Below, piece after piece: positions 19,645 through 31,998 of a stretch of 64,000 bases of DNA. A program made the position numbers and the translations under genes. Every line of letters begins with the position of its first letter. Position 1 is the first letter of the stretch. Below the pieces are notes generated by a model. That model was not told the DNA's origin. It saw only the letters and a program-made list of their open reading frames with translations, and ran no database searches. The stretch comes from Porodaedalea pini (taxonomy: Eukaryota > Basidiomycota > Agaricomycetes > Hymenochaetales > Hymenochaetaceae): NCBI GenBank assembly GCA_002794775.1, contig NBAY01000001.1, forward strand, positions 1,240,001 to 1,304,000. Direction: 5' to 3'.

Positions 19645-22600
19645 GTGGTGGTGGTTGTTTCTGACTTTCAAAGGACGGTTCAATGGCAGGTTTCAGCAGG
19701 GCTTTGTTGAAGACTGGGTGGACCTTTTTCCATCGATTTGGGAGCTTGAGCTTGTATGCACTTGCTCCTACCTTGTCGACGATGTCAAAGGGGCCATACC
19801 ACTTGTCTGCAAGCTTCTTTGTTGGCAAGTCTGTGCTGATGTTGCGTCTGTCGAGGAAGACCTTGTCTCCAGTCTTGTACTCCACTGAAGTTCCAGCTGT
19901 CTGGTCATGGTAGCATTTCATGTCCTCAGCTGCCTTGACCAGATTGTCCTTCACGACGCGATGAGTCTCCTTGATGTGCTTCATGAATTCTTCTGCCAAC
20001 ATGTTGGCAGAGGAGGTTTGCATCGTGTCGAAGCTTAGAGGGTGACATCCCGTATTTGTGTAGAAGGGGGACATCTTTGTCGCTGAGTGTTCACGGTTGT
20101 TGTATACAAACTCTGCGAGGGGGAGCCAATCCTTCCAGTCCGATTGCCAATGGTCAACAAAGAGTTGAAGGTACTGTTTGAGCTCCTGGTTAATGTGTTC
20201 CATTTGACCATCCATCTGTGGGTGATATGCCATCGACAGGTTGCCTTCGATGTGCAGGAGTTTGTATAGTTCCTTCATCATCGACACGTCAAACTGTATG
20301 CCATGGTCATGGATGATCTTCTTTGGTAAGCCGTGGAGGTGGAAGATGTGGTCACAGTACAGCTGAGCCATGCCTTCCACTGACAACTTCGTCATCATTG
20401 GAATCACGTGCATCTGCTTTGAGAACCTATCCACAAAAACACAGATTGCGTTGTGTCCCTTGGAGTCTGGGAGTTCTCCAATGAGGTCTACTGTGACAAT
20501 TTTGCAAGGGCCTTCAGGGACTGTGTTTGGATGAAGCAGCCTCAACCTCGACATCCTCAAGGCTTTTGTCTGTTGACAATGGTTGCATCCTTGGATGTAT
20601 GCTCGGATGTTGGAGAACATAGATGCCCACCAGAAATCATGATGGACGAGCTCCACCATTTTCAACGCTCCTGGATGCCCAGCCAGTACTGAGTCATGAC
20701 ACTCCCGCAACACAGATTCCTTTATTGTCGACAGAATGTATGCCTTGCCTTTCATTCGCCACAAACCGTCGACCTCTGTCATCCCCGTCGGCCTCTCCGA
20801 CTCATCCTGCACCCTCTGCACCTCACCCACTCATTCCAACACCTCATCACGCAACGTCCTCACCACCCCGCAGTTCAGCCACTTCTCCTTGATGAAAATG
20901 ACTCCGTTGTTGTCATCCTTGCCTTCATCATAGCCTGCCTTGTGCGACAGTAGGTCTGCCTTGCCCATCGTCTTCCCCGACTTGTGCTCGAGGTGGAAGT
21001 CAAATTCCTCGAGCTCTGTCTGCCAGTGAGCTTGACGATAGCTCAGTTTTTGTGCCAACCTGAAGTACGTGAGGTTGGCATGGTCGGACCAGATCTTGAT
21101 CTTGTGATGGGTGCTGAGAAGGTACTGTCTCCACTCCTTGAGTGCTGAAATGATTGCGAGCATCTCCTTGTCGTAGATCTTGTAGTTTTGTTCTGCTGGC
21201 AGGAGTGCCTCTGACCTGTAGGCAACCACCCTCCACTTGCCTTCCTGCTTCTGCAACAACATGCCACCAAGTGCAAAGTTCGACAAGTCCACTTTGACGT
21301 GGAAAGGGCCCTCATCGTTGGCAATGGCCAGGACTGGAGGTGAGCAGAGATGTCATCTCAGCTCCTTGAACACCTCCTGCTGTTTGGTCTCCCATACCCA
21401 GTCCTTCTTGCCTGTTAGCGACATTAACAGGTGGACTACCTTGCTGTAGTCCTTGATGAACCGTCGTAACCAGTTGCCCATGCCAAGGAATTGCTGCAGC
21501 TGTTTGAGGTTTTGTGGGACTGGCCAGTCTGCAATTGCCTCTGTCTTTGCTGGGTCAGCCCTGATCTCACCATTGCCAACGATGTGGCCGAGGTACTTTA
21601 CAACCTTGGCGTCGAATTTGCACTTCTCAGGTTTCAGGTATAGGCCATTTTCTCGCAAGATCTGAAGGACACGCCTCGATGTCTTGATATGTTCCTCAAG
21701 AGTTTGTGAGAGGATGAGGATGTTGTTGAGGTAGACAATGATCAAGTTATTGTAGATCAGTCCCTTGAAGATGTGGTTGACGAATGCCTGGAACGTCGCT
21801 GGTGTGTTGCAAAGACCAAAGAACATGACCATCAGCTCAAAGAGACCCATATTTGTGTGAAAAGCCACTTTCCACTCATCGCCTTCACAGATCCGGACGT
21901 TGTAGTATCCCCATCGGAGGTCAAGTTTGGTGATGAACTTTGCCTTCTTGACCTTGTCGACAAGTTTGTCGATGAGGGGGAGAGGGTACTTGTTCTTGAT
22001 CATTCCCTCATTAAGCTTCCGGTAGTCCTGTATCGGGTGTAGGGACTTGTCGGCCTTCTTGATGAAAAAGAAAGGCAACGCCATCGGTGAGATCGACTTT
22101 TGTATGCGCCCAACTTCAGGTTCTCTTCGAGGAAGTCCTTTAGTGACTGCTGTTCCATCGGTGTCAGTGGATAGATCTTGCAGTCGCTAGGCTTGAAGTT
22201 GGGTTTCAGGTCAATGACATGGTCCCAAGGTCAATGCTCTGGCAGCTTCTCAAAACCCTTCTTGCTGAAGACGTCGGTGTAGTCTTTGAGGTATGCAGGC
22301 CAGGACGCCTTGTCCATTCACACCTCATTCACCCTCCTCATCTCTTCCACCACCTCCTTCTCAATGTGCATTCATCTGGGCACCGGGTGAATTCAAGCAT
22401 ACCCATCTTCCAGTCGACCTCAGGATTGTGATGTCGAAGCCAGTTGTAGCCTAGGAAGATGTTTGACAATGCCAGCAAGGTCACTGCAAGGACAATTCAT
22501 TCTCTATGGTGACCGATCATGAGTTCAATGTCGACGTATTCTTCAATCAGCCCAGCCTCATTGTGCATGCCATCGGCATTAAGCACTGCAAGGGGTTGGA

Positions 22601-22886
22601 TGTAACGCTTTGTCTCTAACCCATACTGTTCGATGAACCTCACGTCGATGCATGATCCTGTACACCCTGAGTCCACAAGGGCGTGTGCATCCACCTCTCT
22701 CACTTCACCCTTCACGCTATGTCTGACGTTCAGGAGGAGGTCCAGCTGGCATCCGCCAGTTCCCCTCATGAACAGCTGTTCGTACTCATCATTTTTGTTC
22801 ACACCAGTGGGGGCTTTGTAATTGGGAAAGTCATCGACGTCGTTTGCATCTAAGTATTGTACAGACGATTGACTATATTTTATCAA
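19645..22886 (-). pseudogene. pol: Element B pol, right arm
   Basis: Mirror copy of B pol without the insertion of A: protease DSGCTGSCID, RT with YLNN in place of YLDD, RNase H and integrase, cut by X at 19644. It shares the left-arm stops and adds two 1-bp deletions: one near 22110 (GGGCGC against GGGCCGC) and one near 22365. Confidence 0.9.
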
Positions 22887-22933
22887 GTCCGAATTTGAAA
22901 CCTCTTGTTCTCCCTGGTCAGTCGCCCCAATGG

Positions 22934-23530
22934 CTACGCCTGACCACTTGCAAAACCCTGTGAGTTGACGACCTCTTCATTGTTCTCTTCTTCTTCTTCC
23001 ACGTAGTCCTCCACCGTCGACCTCCGAGTGTCTACGACTTCCTCGAAGGCTGACTCTTTCATTGCACCGAGTTCATTGGCAAGGAGACGATGCTCGCCTG
23101 GTGCCATCATCTGCAGCATGCACTGCATGATCGTCTTTCCTTGTGGGCACGTGTCTTTAAAGTGACCTAGTTTGCCACAGATCCAACATGCCCTTTGTCG
23201 TTGTGCCTTGTTCATCGAGACGTCCATCAGCTGGCCGGCACCTCTGAAAGTGATGCCAGTCACATCACATTTGTCAATGTGGGGGGCTTCAATCCAACGG
23301 TGAGCTGGGGGTGCCTACTGCTGTTGCTGGCACAGTGGAAGCAGAAACACGCGACCTCACTGGATTGCACAGATCTGCTGTTCACCCCGATCGATCTTGA
23401 TAGCCTTCTTTTTCCAGGCATCGTACGTCATCAGGACCGGTGTTGACCTCAACACCCTGTGGACTACCTCGATGTTCATCGCATGCTTCAGGCAGTTGCA
23501 GATGATGTTGTCATCTGTCAGGTCTGCCGC
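22934..23530 (-). pseudogene. gag: Element B gag, 3' part, right arm
   Basis: Carries the zinc knuckle CWICGKLGHFKDTC and the acidic tail. The first roughly 170 codons, including the start, are missing because left-arm positions 7397-7930 have no counterpart here; a 998-bp foreign segment stands in their place. Confidence 0.88.
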
Positions 23531-24528
23531 TGTGGAGATCCTGATGCTGCTGGCCTCAGAATCGGCTCTATTAGGTTCGACTCAACTCAGGACAGTCTTA
23601 CAAGTATCCCCGATGCATTTCAGGACACTTTCAGTGTTTGGCAGGATTAACTCGACACATACAGCTTGGTTCTGCACCAGTGAGCCACCAAAGTCTGTTT
23701 TCGGTCAGGTCTGGTATTGTTCCGAGCCTCCCAAAGCTTAATTACTCATGTGCCTGAGTTCCGGCTCCGAGTTCTGGCTATTTGGTGTTGTTTGGCTAGA
23801 GCCTCCGGTCTGTCTTTGTGTCCTTTGTACGCCGCTCAGAGGCTCAACCCTCTGTTGGTTATTTAAACACTCATGTAAATGTCTCAAAAATACAAGTTTG
23901 TTTCCCCTGAGTCAGTCCCAGTCTTTAGTTCTCGTCTCCGTCGCCGTTCAGTATCTTTCCGTCCGTTCCGTCTGTTCCATCTCGAGTCCCGTTTTCGGCC
24001 AAATCTTGCTTTCGCTATATCGCCCTCAATTCTTAACCGATTCTCGAGCTCTCTTCAGATTCTTAATCTCGTCGGAAATCTCTTTCGAACACTGTCTTTT
24101 TTTGCACGATTCCGAGCCCGCGTCGTAGAGCTACGAAAATAGCTTTTGGTTCTGGGAGTTCCGTGCGTTCCGCCAGCCGCAACCAGTGCAACTGCCATAT
24201 CTCCGTCAATTCTGCACCGCATCTCGAGATCTTTTCAGATTCAGAATCGTCTCGACGAATCGTTTCGATTACTGTCTTCACTGGCAAGTTTCCGAGCCCG
24301 GGTTGTCAAGATCGTAGTCACTCTTTGTTCTCCGACCACATTTAGGCACGTTTTGCCGGTCGTCCTTTGTACTCGCGTCCTTGAGTCGACACCTAGCCCC
24401 GAGTATTCCCCTACACTTCCCTACACTTCCTGACACTATCCTCTCCATCAGACATGTTAGAGTGAACCCCCAGTGGCCGAACTCAACCAGGTCCGAGTCT
24501 GCCAGTAGACTGTACCATTCACCTTTCA
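23531..24528. repeat. LTR-like segment W replacing part of gag
   Basis: 998 bp beginning TGTGG and ending TTTCA, unlike other sequence in the window. It has TG...CA ends but no matching flanking duplication, and 535 bp of B are deleted at the site. A solo LTR formed by recombination between two nearby insertions would explain both facts; this is inference. No convincing ORF. Confidence 0.5.
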
Positions 24529-25309
24529 GCGGCGATGGATCTCTATGGGTCTCACGATACGGACCAGGAGTCAGCGGCAGAAGGACCATTGACATTGACA
24601 GTGCAGGTGACGATGGAGCAGCTGGGGCCACCTAGCTCTTCTCCCTTGTTCGTCCGATGAGTACCAGCCATGCCGGATTTCACTTCACCAGATGTCGTGT
24701 ACAACACTGCTGTTGTTGGTTGCAATGTAGCCTGGTCAGTCTGGATCCCAACATGCTGATGCGGGGAGAGCCTGTCGTTGTTTGTAAGTGAGATCTATTT
24801 TGATGACAGTGGGGGAACAGGGATTGGTTGTGCATTTGATCCAGGGTTATGCCAACATTGGATGGGTTCGTCGGTGAAGTTGATGATGAGACGGAAAGAC
24901 GCGGCAGAGATAACAATTGATAACAATGTTGACGACTGCACATGTAATGTCACCCACGTCCAAGTTAAGTGGCTCCTCCACCAAAGGGAGATGCAGAGAG
25001 CCAGGGTTGGAAAGGCAGTGAGTGGTAACCTTCGGTCACAATGCTCTAGACACTGACAGATTCATTGGCGTCTGCCTCGAGATAGCACTAAGCACACTCG
25101 GTAGGACTTTTGGATAGAGTCAGGAAAGGTAGGTGGACAGTATTATGTAATACATGAACATCCGAAAACATCTGGGCAGGGTTGAGGGTTGTTGTTTAGG
25201 GGGTTTACATGTCAAGTCCGTTGAGGGGAGTGCTCCTCTAGAAGGAGTGAAGGTGAGTCAACAGCGACGACGTATGCTGGGGATGAGCCTGGGTGGGGTT
25301 CTGCTTTTA

Positions 25310-25734
25310 TATTAGGTGGGAGTCCAGGAGACGACTTGGACTGGGCAGGCCTCGGCTGACTGTCGTCTGGGACATGCTATACTCGAGCAGGGACTCGGGA
25401 CATGCTGTACTCAGGCTAGGTTGTCACAGAGGTAAGAGGATTAATACAAGTCTAAACTAATACAAGGGGGACGACTCTCACCTAGGTTGTCACGGAGGTA
25501 AGAGGAAAAGCAGAACAAGGAGTTCATGCAATTCCTGAGACCTTATATAGTGGTGACCGTGAGACTATATTATCTAATGTTACATAAACGAATGGAAAGG
25601 AATGAATGAAGGTCATGTGTAGGGAGTGTGGGAAATGATTGAAAAGACGATTAAATATAATGAAAAGGAGCGGTTAAAAGAAAAGAAATGGTAAAAGGAA
25701 AATAAAAGAAAAGGTGAAAGTTCAAGTCCTAACA
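25310..25734 (-). repeat. Right-arm LTR of element B (425 bp)
   Basis: Mirror of 6192-6616. Its inner end reads TATTAGG in plus orientation and its outer end CCTAACA. The primer site (plus-strand GTTCTGCTTTT at 25299-25309) adjoins it on the inner side. Confidence 0.88.
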
Positions 25735-25746
25735 CCTAACACCAAC

Positions 25747-26150
25747 CAGTTGTTTTGGCCCAATGGCTTCAATGCCAACAGGCACCACACCCACCATCCG
25801 CTCCCCATGTTTATGGGCTGGATGCCACCCAACCTCAGTTGCCCCCTCACCCGGCACCCTCCCATGTTCACTCCCTCCCCACATTCTCTCCTTCGCCACC
25901 CCTGGTACCCCTCACTCGTTCCTCCACACTTGCTCTTTTACGTAGCACTGCTTCTCATGCCCCCCTTCCTTCTTCCTCACCTCCCCTCTCACCTATTCTC
26001 TTGCATCACTCTTCCCCCATTAGACAAACTGATGCTTCCACACTACCTCCCCCCCTTCCACCACTTCGACCACCCAGCCATCCACACTGTCACAATTATT
26101 CTCTAAAGCCTGTTTGCGGCCCTCCTTCTTTATCGAATCTCCCCCATTAG
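25747..26150 (+). pseudogene. Proline-rich reading frame, right part
   Basis: In-frame continuation of 5813-6191 once the insert and one CCAAC are removed. Rich in Pro, Ser and His with no recognised domain; stop at 26148-26150. Confidence 0.4.
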
Positions 26151-26324
26151 CCTATTGTTCATTTTGTAGAGTTTGTTAGTTTTTGTCACTTCCTTACTAA
26201 CCCACAGCCACCATCAGAAATGACAAATTCTGACAAGTTCTGACTAAAATTTGTCACTATTAATCAGCCTTCTCTCCGCTGCTTTTGCACCTGCACCCCC
26301 CCTCCCCAAAGCGGCAACTACAGC

Positions 26325-28534
26325 TGCAGATTACAAAACACCCTCAAACCGGCATCTCACAGATCACTCAAACCGGCAACTCTGCAAATCACTCAAACTG
26401 GCAACTCTGCAGATCACTCAAAGTGGCAGCATACACACAACACTTTGAGCTCAAACAACCCATTTCTCACTTGAACAAAATCGGAAAAATCATTAAAAAA
26501 TTAAATGTGCCATCTTCCCCATGAGTATTGGTGCATAAATTGCCTCATCACATTAACTAATATGAGCTTTCCTGATGATGCATGGATAGATTGCTTACTT
26601 TGCTATCAAACAAAATCGAAAAAATCATTAAAAAATTAAATCTAATTAGAAATTTAATATGTCATATTCCCCATGAGTATTGGTGTATAAATTGCCACAT
26701 CACATGAACTAATTTGAGCTTTCTTGATGATGAAAAAATAGTTTGCATATATAAGACAGCACAGGACCTTTATGTTATATTAGGACTCACCCTAATGGAT
26801 GTCCCAGGGAAAAATAAGGTGATACATAAAGCTGAGAACATAGGAGCATAACTTGCAGCCAGACTGAAGATTGCAGTGAAGTACAATGTAAGGTTGAAAG
26901 CAGTACTCTGAGTGAGTAAGTCAGAGCCTCTAGAGAAAAAGTCAGTAAGGGAAATCTTTGTTTACTGCCCTTTGCAGAAGTATTGTCACACATGATTTCA
27001 CTGATTTTTGTGCCATGAGAGCCTCAAAACACAAACATTTTGATATCTCAACCAAAAGTTGACCTTTTTGCGTCATCTAAGTTGTTAAATTCATTTTTTT
27101 ATTTCATCTTTTATATTTCAACAAGAGTGATAACAAATAGTCAAAATTGGAGTCCAAAACTGCAAAAATGCTGTTTTTGAACCCATTTCCCTTGTTCATT
27201 TTTTCCTGCATTCAGATTTCACTGTACAGTGCTCCAGACCAGCACAGAATTCAAGTATTAGTCTATTATGAATTTACAGACTGATTTTGAGATGTATTGT
27301 GAGGTAGATGTGCTGAATTGGTGCATGCCTAAAACACACAAATCCCCTCTGTTTCTGCAAGCCCCCCAGCCCCCAGGAAAAATTCTTCTCAACTAAGTTC
27401 ATGCATGTAAATTCATTCAAAGTGTATTGGAAGACATTTGAGCAGCATCCAGGGCTCTAGCATCAACCAGTGAGCTGAATTGAGTACCAGATTCTGACTG
27501 TATGCACTATTCCTGTGAGCATATCCCTGATTCATAAAGCAAGCCTGTATCCATGGATACTGCTCAAATGTCTTCCAATACACTTTGAATGAATTTACAT
27601 GCATGAACTTAGCTGAGAAGAATTTTTCCTGGGGGCTGGGGGGCTTGCAGAAACAGAGGGGATTTGTGTGTTTTAGGCATGCACCAATTCATCACATCTA
27701 CCTCACAACACATCTCAAAATCAGTCTGTAAATTCATAATAGACTAATACTTGAATTCTGTGCTGGTCTGGAGCACTGTACAGTGAAATCTGAATGCAGG
27801 AAAAAATGAACAAGGGAAATGGGTTCAAAAACAGCATTTTTGCAGTTTTGGACTCCAATTTTGACTATTTGTTATCACTCTTGTTGAAATATAAAAGATG
27901 AGATAAAAAAATGAATTTAACAACTTAGATGACGCAAAAAGGTCAACTTTTGGTTGAGATATCAAAATGTTTGTGTTTTGAGGCTCTCATGGCACAAAAA
28001 TCAGTGAAATCACGTGTGACAATACTTCTGAAAAGGGCAGTAAGCATTGAATTCCTACATGATCCTCATCCTACAACACTGAGCATCATTCCAGAAAACA
28101 TTGAGGAAGAGAGATCTACAATATGGCTGTCTATAACTGTAGAAGTTGCAAGTTAAGCAGAAATGTGCAGGAACAAAAGAAAGGATTGTACATATTAGTA
28201 ATAAGCTTACTACAACTGTCCTTACACATGGGCAACTGACATAATGTGACAACCAATATTGTATTTAGTGGGGCTTTAGTGTGATTAGAATTTCACAATA
28301 AAATTCAAGTTTCTTCCAGACAGACTAAGATAATACAGGTGGGTGTAAGTGAAGGCTAAGTCATGTGCACCAGTTTGGCTGGGAGTTGCTGCATAAAGCT
28401 TGCACGTGACTCAGCCATCACTTACACCTACCTGTATATTGTCTGTAGAACTCAGATAAAGCCAGAATAGATATGAGCACTGTGTTTAAACCCAAGTCCT
28501 GGCAAAGCCAGGATGGATCTAAGCATTGCATTTA
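26325..28534. repeat. Helitron-related repeat, second copy (interrupted by MITE a)
   Basis: 26325-26964 and 28041-28534 resemble 59530-61080 inside the Helitron-like insertion. Shared parts are a short tandem repeat with unit near 20 bp (CACTCAAAGTGGCAACT-like, 26330-26430), an AT-rich block present twice here (26466-26585 and 26608-26740), and the tail text with CCTGGCAAAGCCAGG hairpins. The ends of this copy are not recognisable. MITE a sits at a TA that is empty in the other copy (60589-60590). Confidence 0.6.
26965..28040. mobile_element. Foldback MITE, copy a (1,076 bp)
   Basis: Two arms of about 490 bp in inverted orientation around a loop of about 100 bp near 27455-27550. Termini are CTGCCCTTTGCAGAAG (left) and CTTCTGAAAAGGGCAG (right), with TA on each side. 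Related sequence at 60580-60600 is the empty site with one TA. Tc1/mariner-type TA targeting is inferred; there is no transposase. Confidence 0.88.
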
Positions 28535-29212
28535 CTGCCCTTTTCAGAAGTATTGTCACACGTGATTTCACTGATTTTTGTGCCACAAGAGCCTCAAAAC
28601 ACAAACATTTTGATATCTCAACCAAAAGTTGACCTTTTTGCATCACCTAAGTTGCTAAATTCATTTTTTTATCTCATATTTCATATTTCAACAAGAGTGA
28701 TAACAAATAGTCAAAATTTGAGTCCAAAACTGTGAAAATGCTGTTTTTGAACCCATTTCCCTTGTTCATTTTTTCCTGCATTCAGATTTCACTGTACAGT
28801 GCTCCAGACCAGCACAGAATTCAAGTATTAGTCTATTATGAATTTACAGACTGATTTTGAGATGTATTGTGAGGTAGATGTGATGAATTGGTGCATGCCT
28901 AAAACACACAAATCCCCTCTGTTTCTGCAAGCCCCCAGCCCCCAGGAAAAATTCTTCTCAGCTAAGTTCATGCATGTAAATTCATTCAAAGTGTATTGGA
29001 AGACATTTGAGCAGCATCCAGGGCTCTAGCATCAACCAGTGAGCTGAATTGAGTACCAGATTCTGACTGTATGCACTATTCTTGTGAACATATCCCTGAT
29101 TCATGAAGCAAGCCTGTATCCATGGATGCTGCTCAAATCTCTTCTAATACACTTTGAATGAATTTACATGCATGAACTTAGCTGAGAAGAATTTTTCCTG
29201 GGGGTTGGGAGG

Positions 29213-29681
29213 TGTTAGGTGGGAGTTTGAGTTGGCGCTCAAACTGGACAGGCCTTGGCTGACTGTCATCTGGGACGTGCTATACTTCGAGTGGGGACTT
29301 GGGACACGCTGTGCTCAGGCTAGGTCATCATGGAGGTAAGAGGATTAATACAATGTACACTACTACAGGAGAGGACGTGGTCTCACCTAGGTCATCACAG
29401 AGGTAAGAGGAAAAGCAGAACAGGTGTTCAAATGTGATTCCTCTTCCTTTTAAGCTCAGGACCTGTGAGACTATATTATCTAAGAACTATATAGTTTATG
29501 TAATAGAACAAATGAAAGTCAGGTGTGAGAAAGTGAGCGTGTGGAAAGGAGTGTGGGAATAAGGATTACATGAGTGTGGGAATTGATTGAAAAGATGATT
29601 AAATATAATGAAAGAGGCGATTAAAAGAAAGAAAAATGGTAAATGGAAAATAAAGGAAAGGGAAAAGTTCAAGTCCTAACA
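29213..29681 (-). repeat. 3' LTR of element D
   Basis: 469 bp, TGTTAGG...CCTAACA. Contains the two near-identical segments flanking a GTGAGACC...CTAG intron-like insert, with a sequence differing from that of B but the same layout. Confidence 0.85.
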
Positions 29682-30058
29682 TTATCCCCCTTTCAAGGTT
29701 GGGCATCCTGACCAACCATGGTCGTGGTCATTGGGCTTGGTGTCAACATAGATCAGACATAGGTGTTGTCGAGGGATATTGAGTTTTCAAGGGGCACTGG
29801 GATGTTCATGATAGAACTCAGCAATCGCCTCCTTTGCATTCTCACTGAAGTCTGTCTCAGGCTGCCAGGTTGGTTTGTTATACCCGACCCATTTGATGAG
29901 GTATTGCAGCTTTCCTCAGTGCAAATGCAAGTCTAGGATCTCCTCAACCTCGTATTCCTCCTCATTGTCAACAATATCTGGTGGCGGCAGCAGTGGTTTC
30001 TTCTGGCTTTCAAAGATTGGATCAATGGCTGGTTTCAGCAAGGCCTCATTGAAGATGG
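29682..30058 (-). pseudogene. pol: Element D pol, chromodomain end
   Basis: C-terminal fragment of pol cut off by LTR X. The text around EEYEVEEILD and the following lysine/tryptophan block corresponds to the chromodomain of A Pol; several codons are changed to stops. The polypurine tract precedes the LTR. Confidence 0.8.
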
Positions 30059-30921
30059 TATCGCGATGCAGACTCTTTTGTGGACCGTGTGGTCGACTCG
30101 AGGGCAAATCTATATTCTTCCCAAGGGAGACTGCAGTGACTCGATTGTCGAGGAGGGACAACCAAATAGAAATGGAGTGATCGAACATTCAAAATGGTGG
30201 CTCCACTGGTCCAGAGGCTTTGCCAAAGTGCTTGAACCTGTTAGAATCAAACCCCCAGCACAGACTCCGTGACTTGAACGATTGAAGTCAAAGTTGAGGT
30301 AGGTGTGGGGCTATATCAATCTTCCTCAAGTGGTTTGCGTCTCTGGATGATGCTCATTGAGCATTCAAATGGGCTCGAAAACATGCTCAAATGCCCTTGT
30401 ACATGTTCCAACACACTCGAGCAGCTCCTTAGTAGATAACAAATGTGTAGGGTGATGGGGATATGCAGTTATGGTACCCTGTTGGGTGTGTCTGGGGCTC
30501 AAAGGCTTGGAATATCAACTTTGAGCATATGTGCCAAATTGAATGCACTGTTTGAGTGGTCGAGGAGGTTTGATAGAGCTGAGTAGAGATGATCTGAAGG
30601 TGCAGATGACTTATGGGACTCAAAATGTGTACTGTGGAGTGAACTTGGGGCTGTATTTCCTCTACAGAATGAGTACAAAGGTGTACACTATTTATACTGT
30701 AGGCGAAACGAGCTCGGTACCAAAGTCAAGTGTACATACAGAGGTAGAGGAGTGCGTGCAGTGCGTGTCCAAGTCAGAATAGTCATGTGTTAGGGATGGA
30801 ATGATTTGAGAACATGATAAATCATGAACTCGAAGGGGAATAGTGATTTAACATCAATGAAAGGACCAATGAAACTAAGAAACTTATTATGTGTGCTCCA
30901 AACAGCTCCATTCGAACATCC

Positions 30922-31346
30922 TGTTAGGACTTGAACTTTCACCTTCTCTTTTATTTTCCTTTTTCCATTTCTTTTCTTTTAACTGCTCCTTTTCATTATA
31001 TTTAATCGTCTTTTCAATCATTTCCCACACTCCCTACACATGACCTTCATTCGTTCCTTTCTGTTCATTTATGTAACATTAGATAATATAGTCTCACGGT
31101 CACCACTATATAAGGTCTCAGGAATTGCATGAACTCCTTGTTCTGCTTTTCCTCTTACCTCCGTGACAACCTAGGTGAGACTCATCCCCCTTGTATTAGT
31201 TTAGACTTGTATTAATCCTCTTACCTCCGTGACAACCTAGCCTGAGTACAGCGTGTCCCGAGTCCCTGCTTGAGTATAGCATGTCCCAGATGACAGTCAG
31301 CTGAGGCCTGCCCAGTCTGAGTAGTCTCCCAGACTCCCACCTAATA
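30922..31346 (+). repeat. 5' LTR of element E
   Basis: 425 bp with TATATAA and start-site motif as in B; intron-like segment at about 31175-31240. Followed by T and the AAAAGCAGAAC primer site. Confidence 0.9.
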
Positions 31347-31998
31347 TAAAAGCAGAACCCCACCCAGGCTCATCCCCAGTGTACGTTGTTGCTGTCGACT
31401 CACCTTCACTCAGTCTAGAGGAGCGCTCCCCTCGATGGACTTGATGTGTAAACCCCCTAAACAACAACCCTCAACCCTGCCCGGACATTTTCGGATGTTT
31501 GTGTATTACATAATACCACCAACCGACTTTCCCTGACCCTATCCAAAAGTCCTACCGAGTGTGCTTAGTGCTAACTCAAGGCAGATGCTGACGAATCTGT
31601 CAGTGTCTAGAGCATTGTGACCGAAGGTTACCGCTCACTGACCTCTCCGACCCTGGCTCTCTGCATCTCCCTTTGGTGGAGGAGCCACTTAACTTGGACG
31701 TGGGTGATGTTACATGTGCAGTCGTCAACGTCATTATCAATTGTTATCTCTGCTGCGTCTTTCTGTCTCATCATCAACTTCGCCGACGAACCCGTCCAAC
31801 GTTGGTGTAACCCCGGATCAAATGCACAACTGATCCCTGTTCCCCCACCGCCCCCAAATAGATCTCACCGACGAACAACAACAGGCCCTCCCAGCGTCCG
31901 CACATTGGGATCCAGACCAACCAGGCTACGTCGCGACCAACAATAGTGGCATCGTATACGACATCTGGTGGAGTGACATCTGGCACAGCTGGTATTCG

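Larger units (their letters stand above)
6192..25741. repeat. Retrotransposon palindrome (inverted duplication of B plus X)
   Basis: Retroelement B from its 5' LTR through pol, followed by the first 0.84 kb of LTR family X, is present twice in opposite orientation. For the inner part, left and right positions sum to 37593 without a single gap from 15920/21673 to the loop. The loop is 8 nt (18793-18800). Outer parts also mirror, with two 1-bp deletions in the right arm. Arms are about 6.4-6.9 kb without later insertions. The outermost bases are the U3 tips of both LTR copies. CCAAC flanks both sides. On the right, 7 extra bases CCTAACA (25735-25741) stand before it, matching the U5 end of a normal 3' LTR. 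Confidence 0.93.

Noticed and set aside
23748..24142. Frames of 87-126 codons in segment W
   Set aside because: Overlapping frames of similar low-complexity Ser/Leu/Phe composition; W behaves like LTR sequence.
6192..25741. Palindrome as a sequencing or assembly artefact (missed hairpin adapter)
   Set aside because: The arms differ by substitutions, two 1-bp deletions, insertion of A only on the left and W only on the right. Different unique DNA lies outside, and the flanking frame closes. Long reads across the loop would still be the final test.
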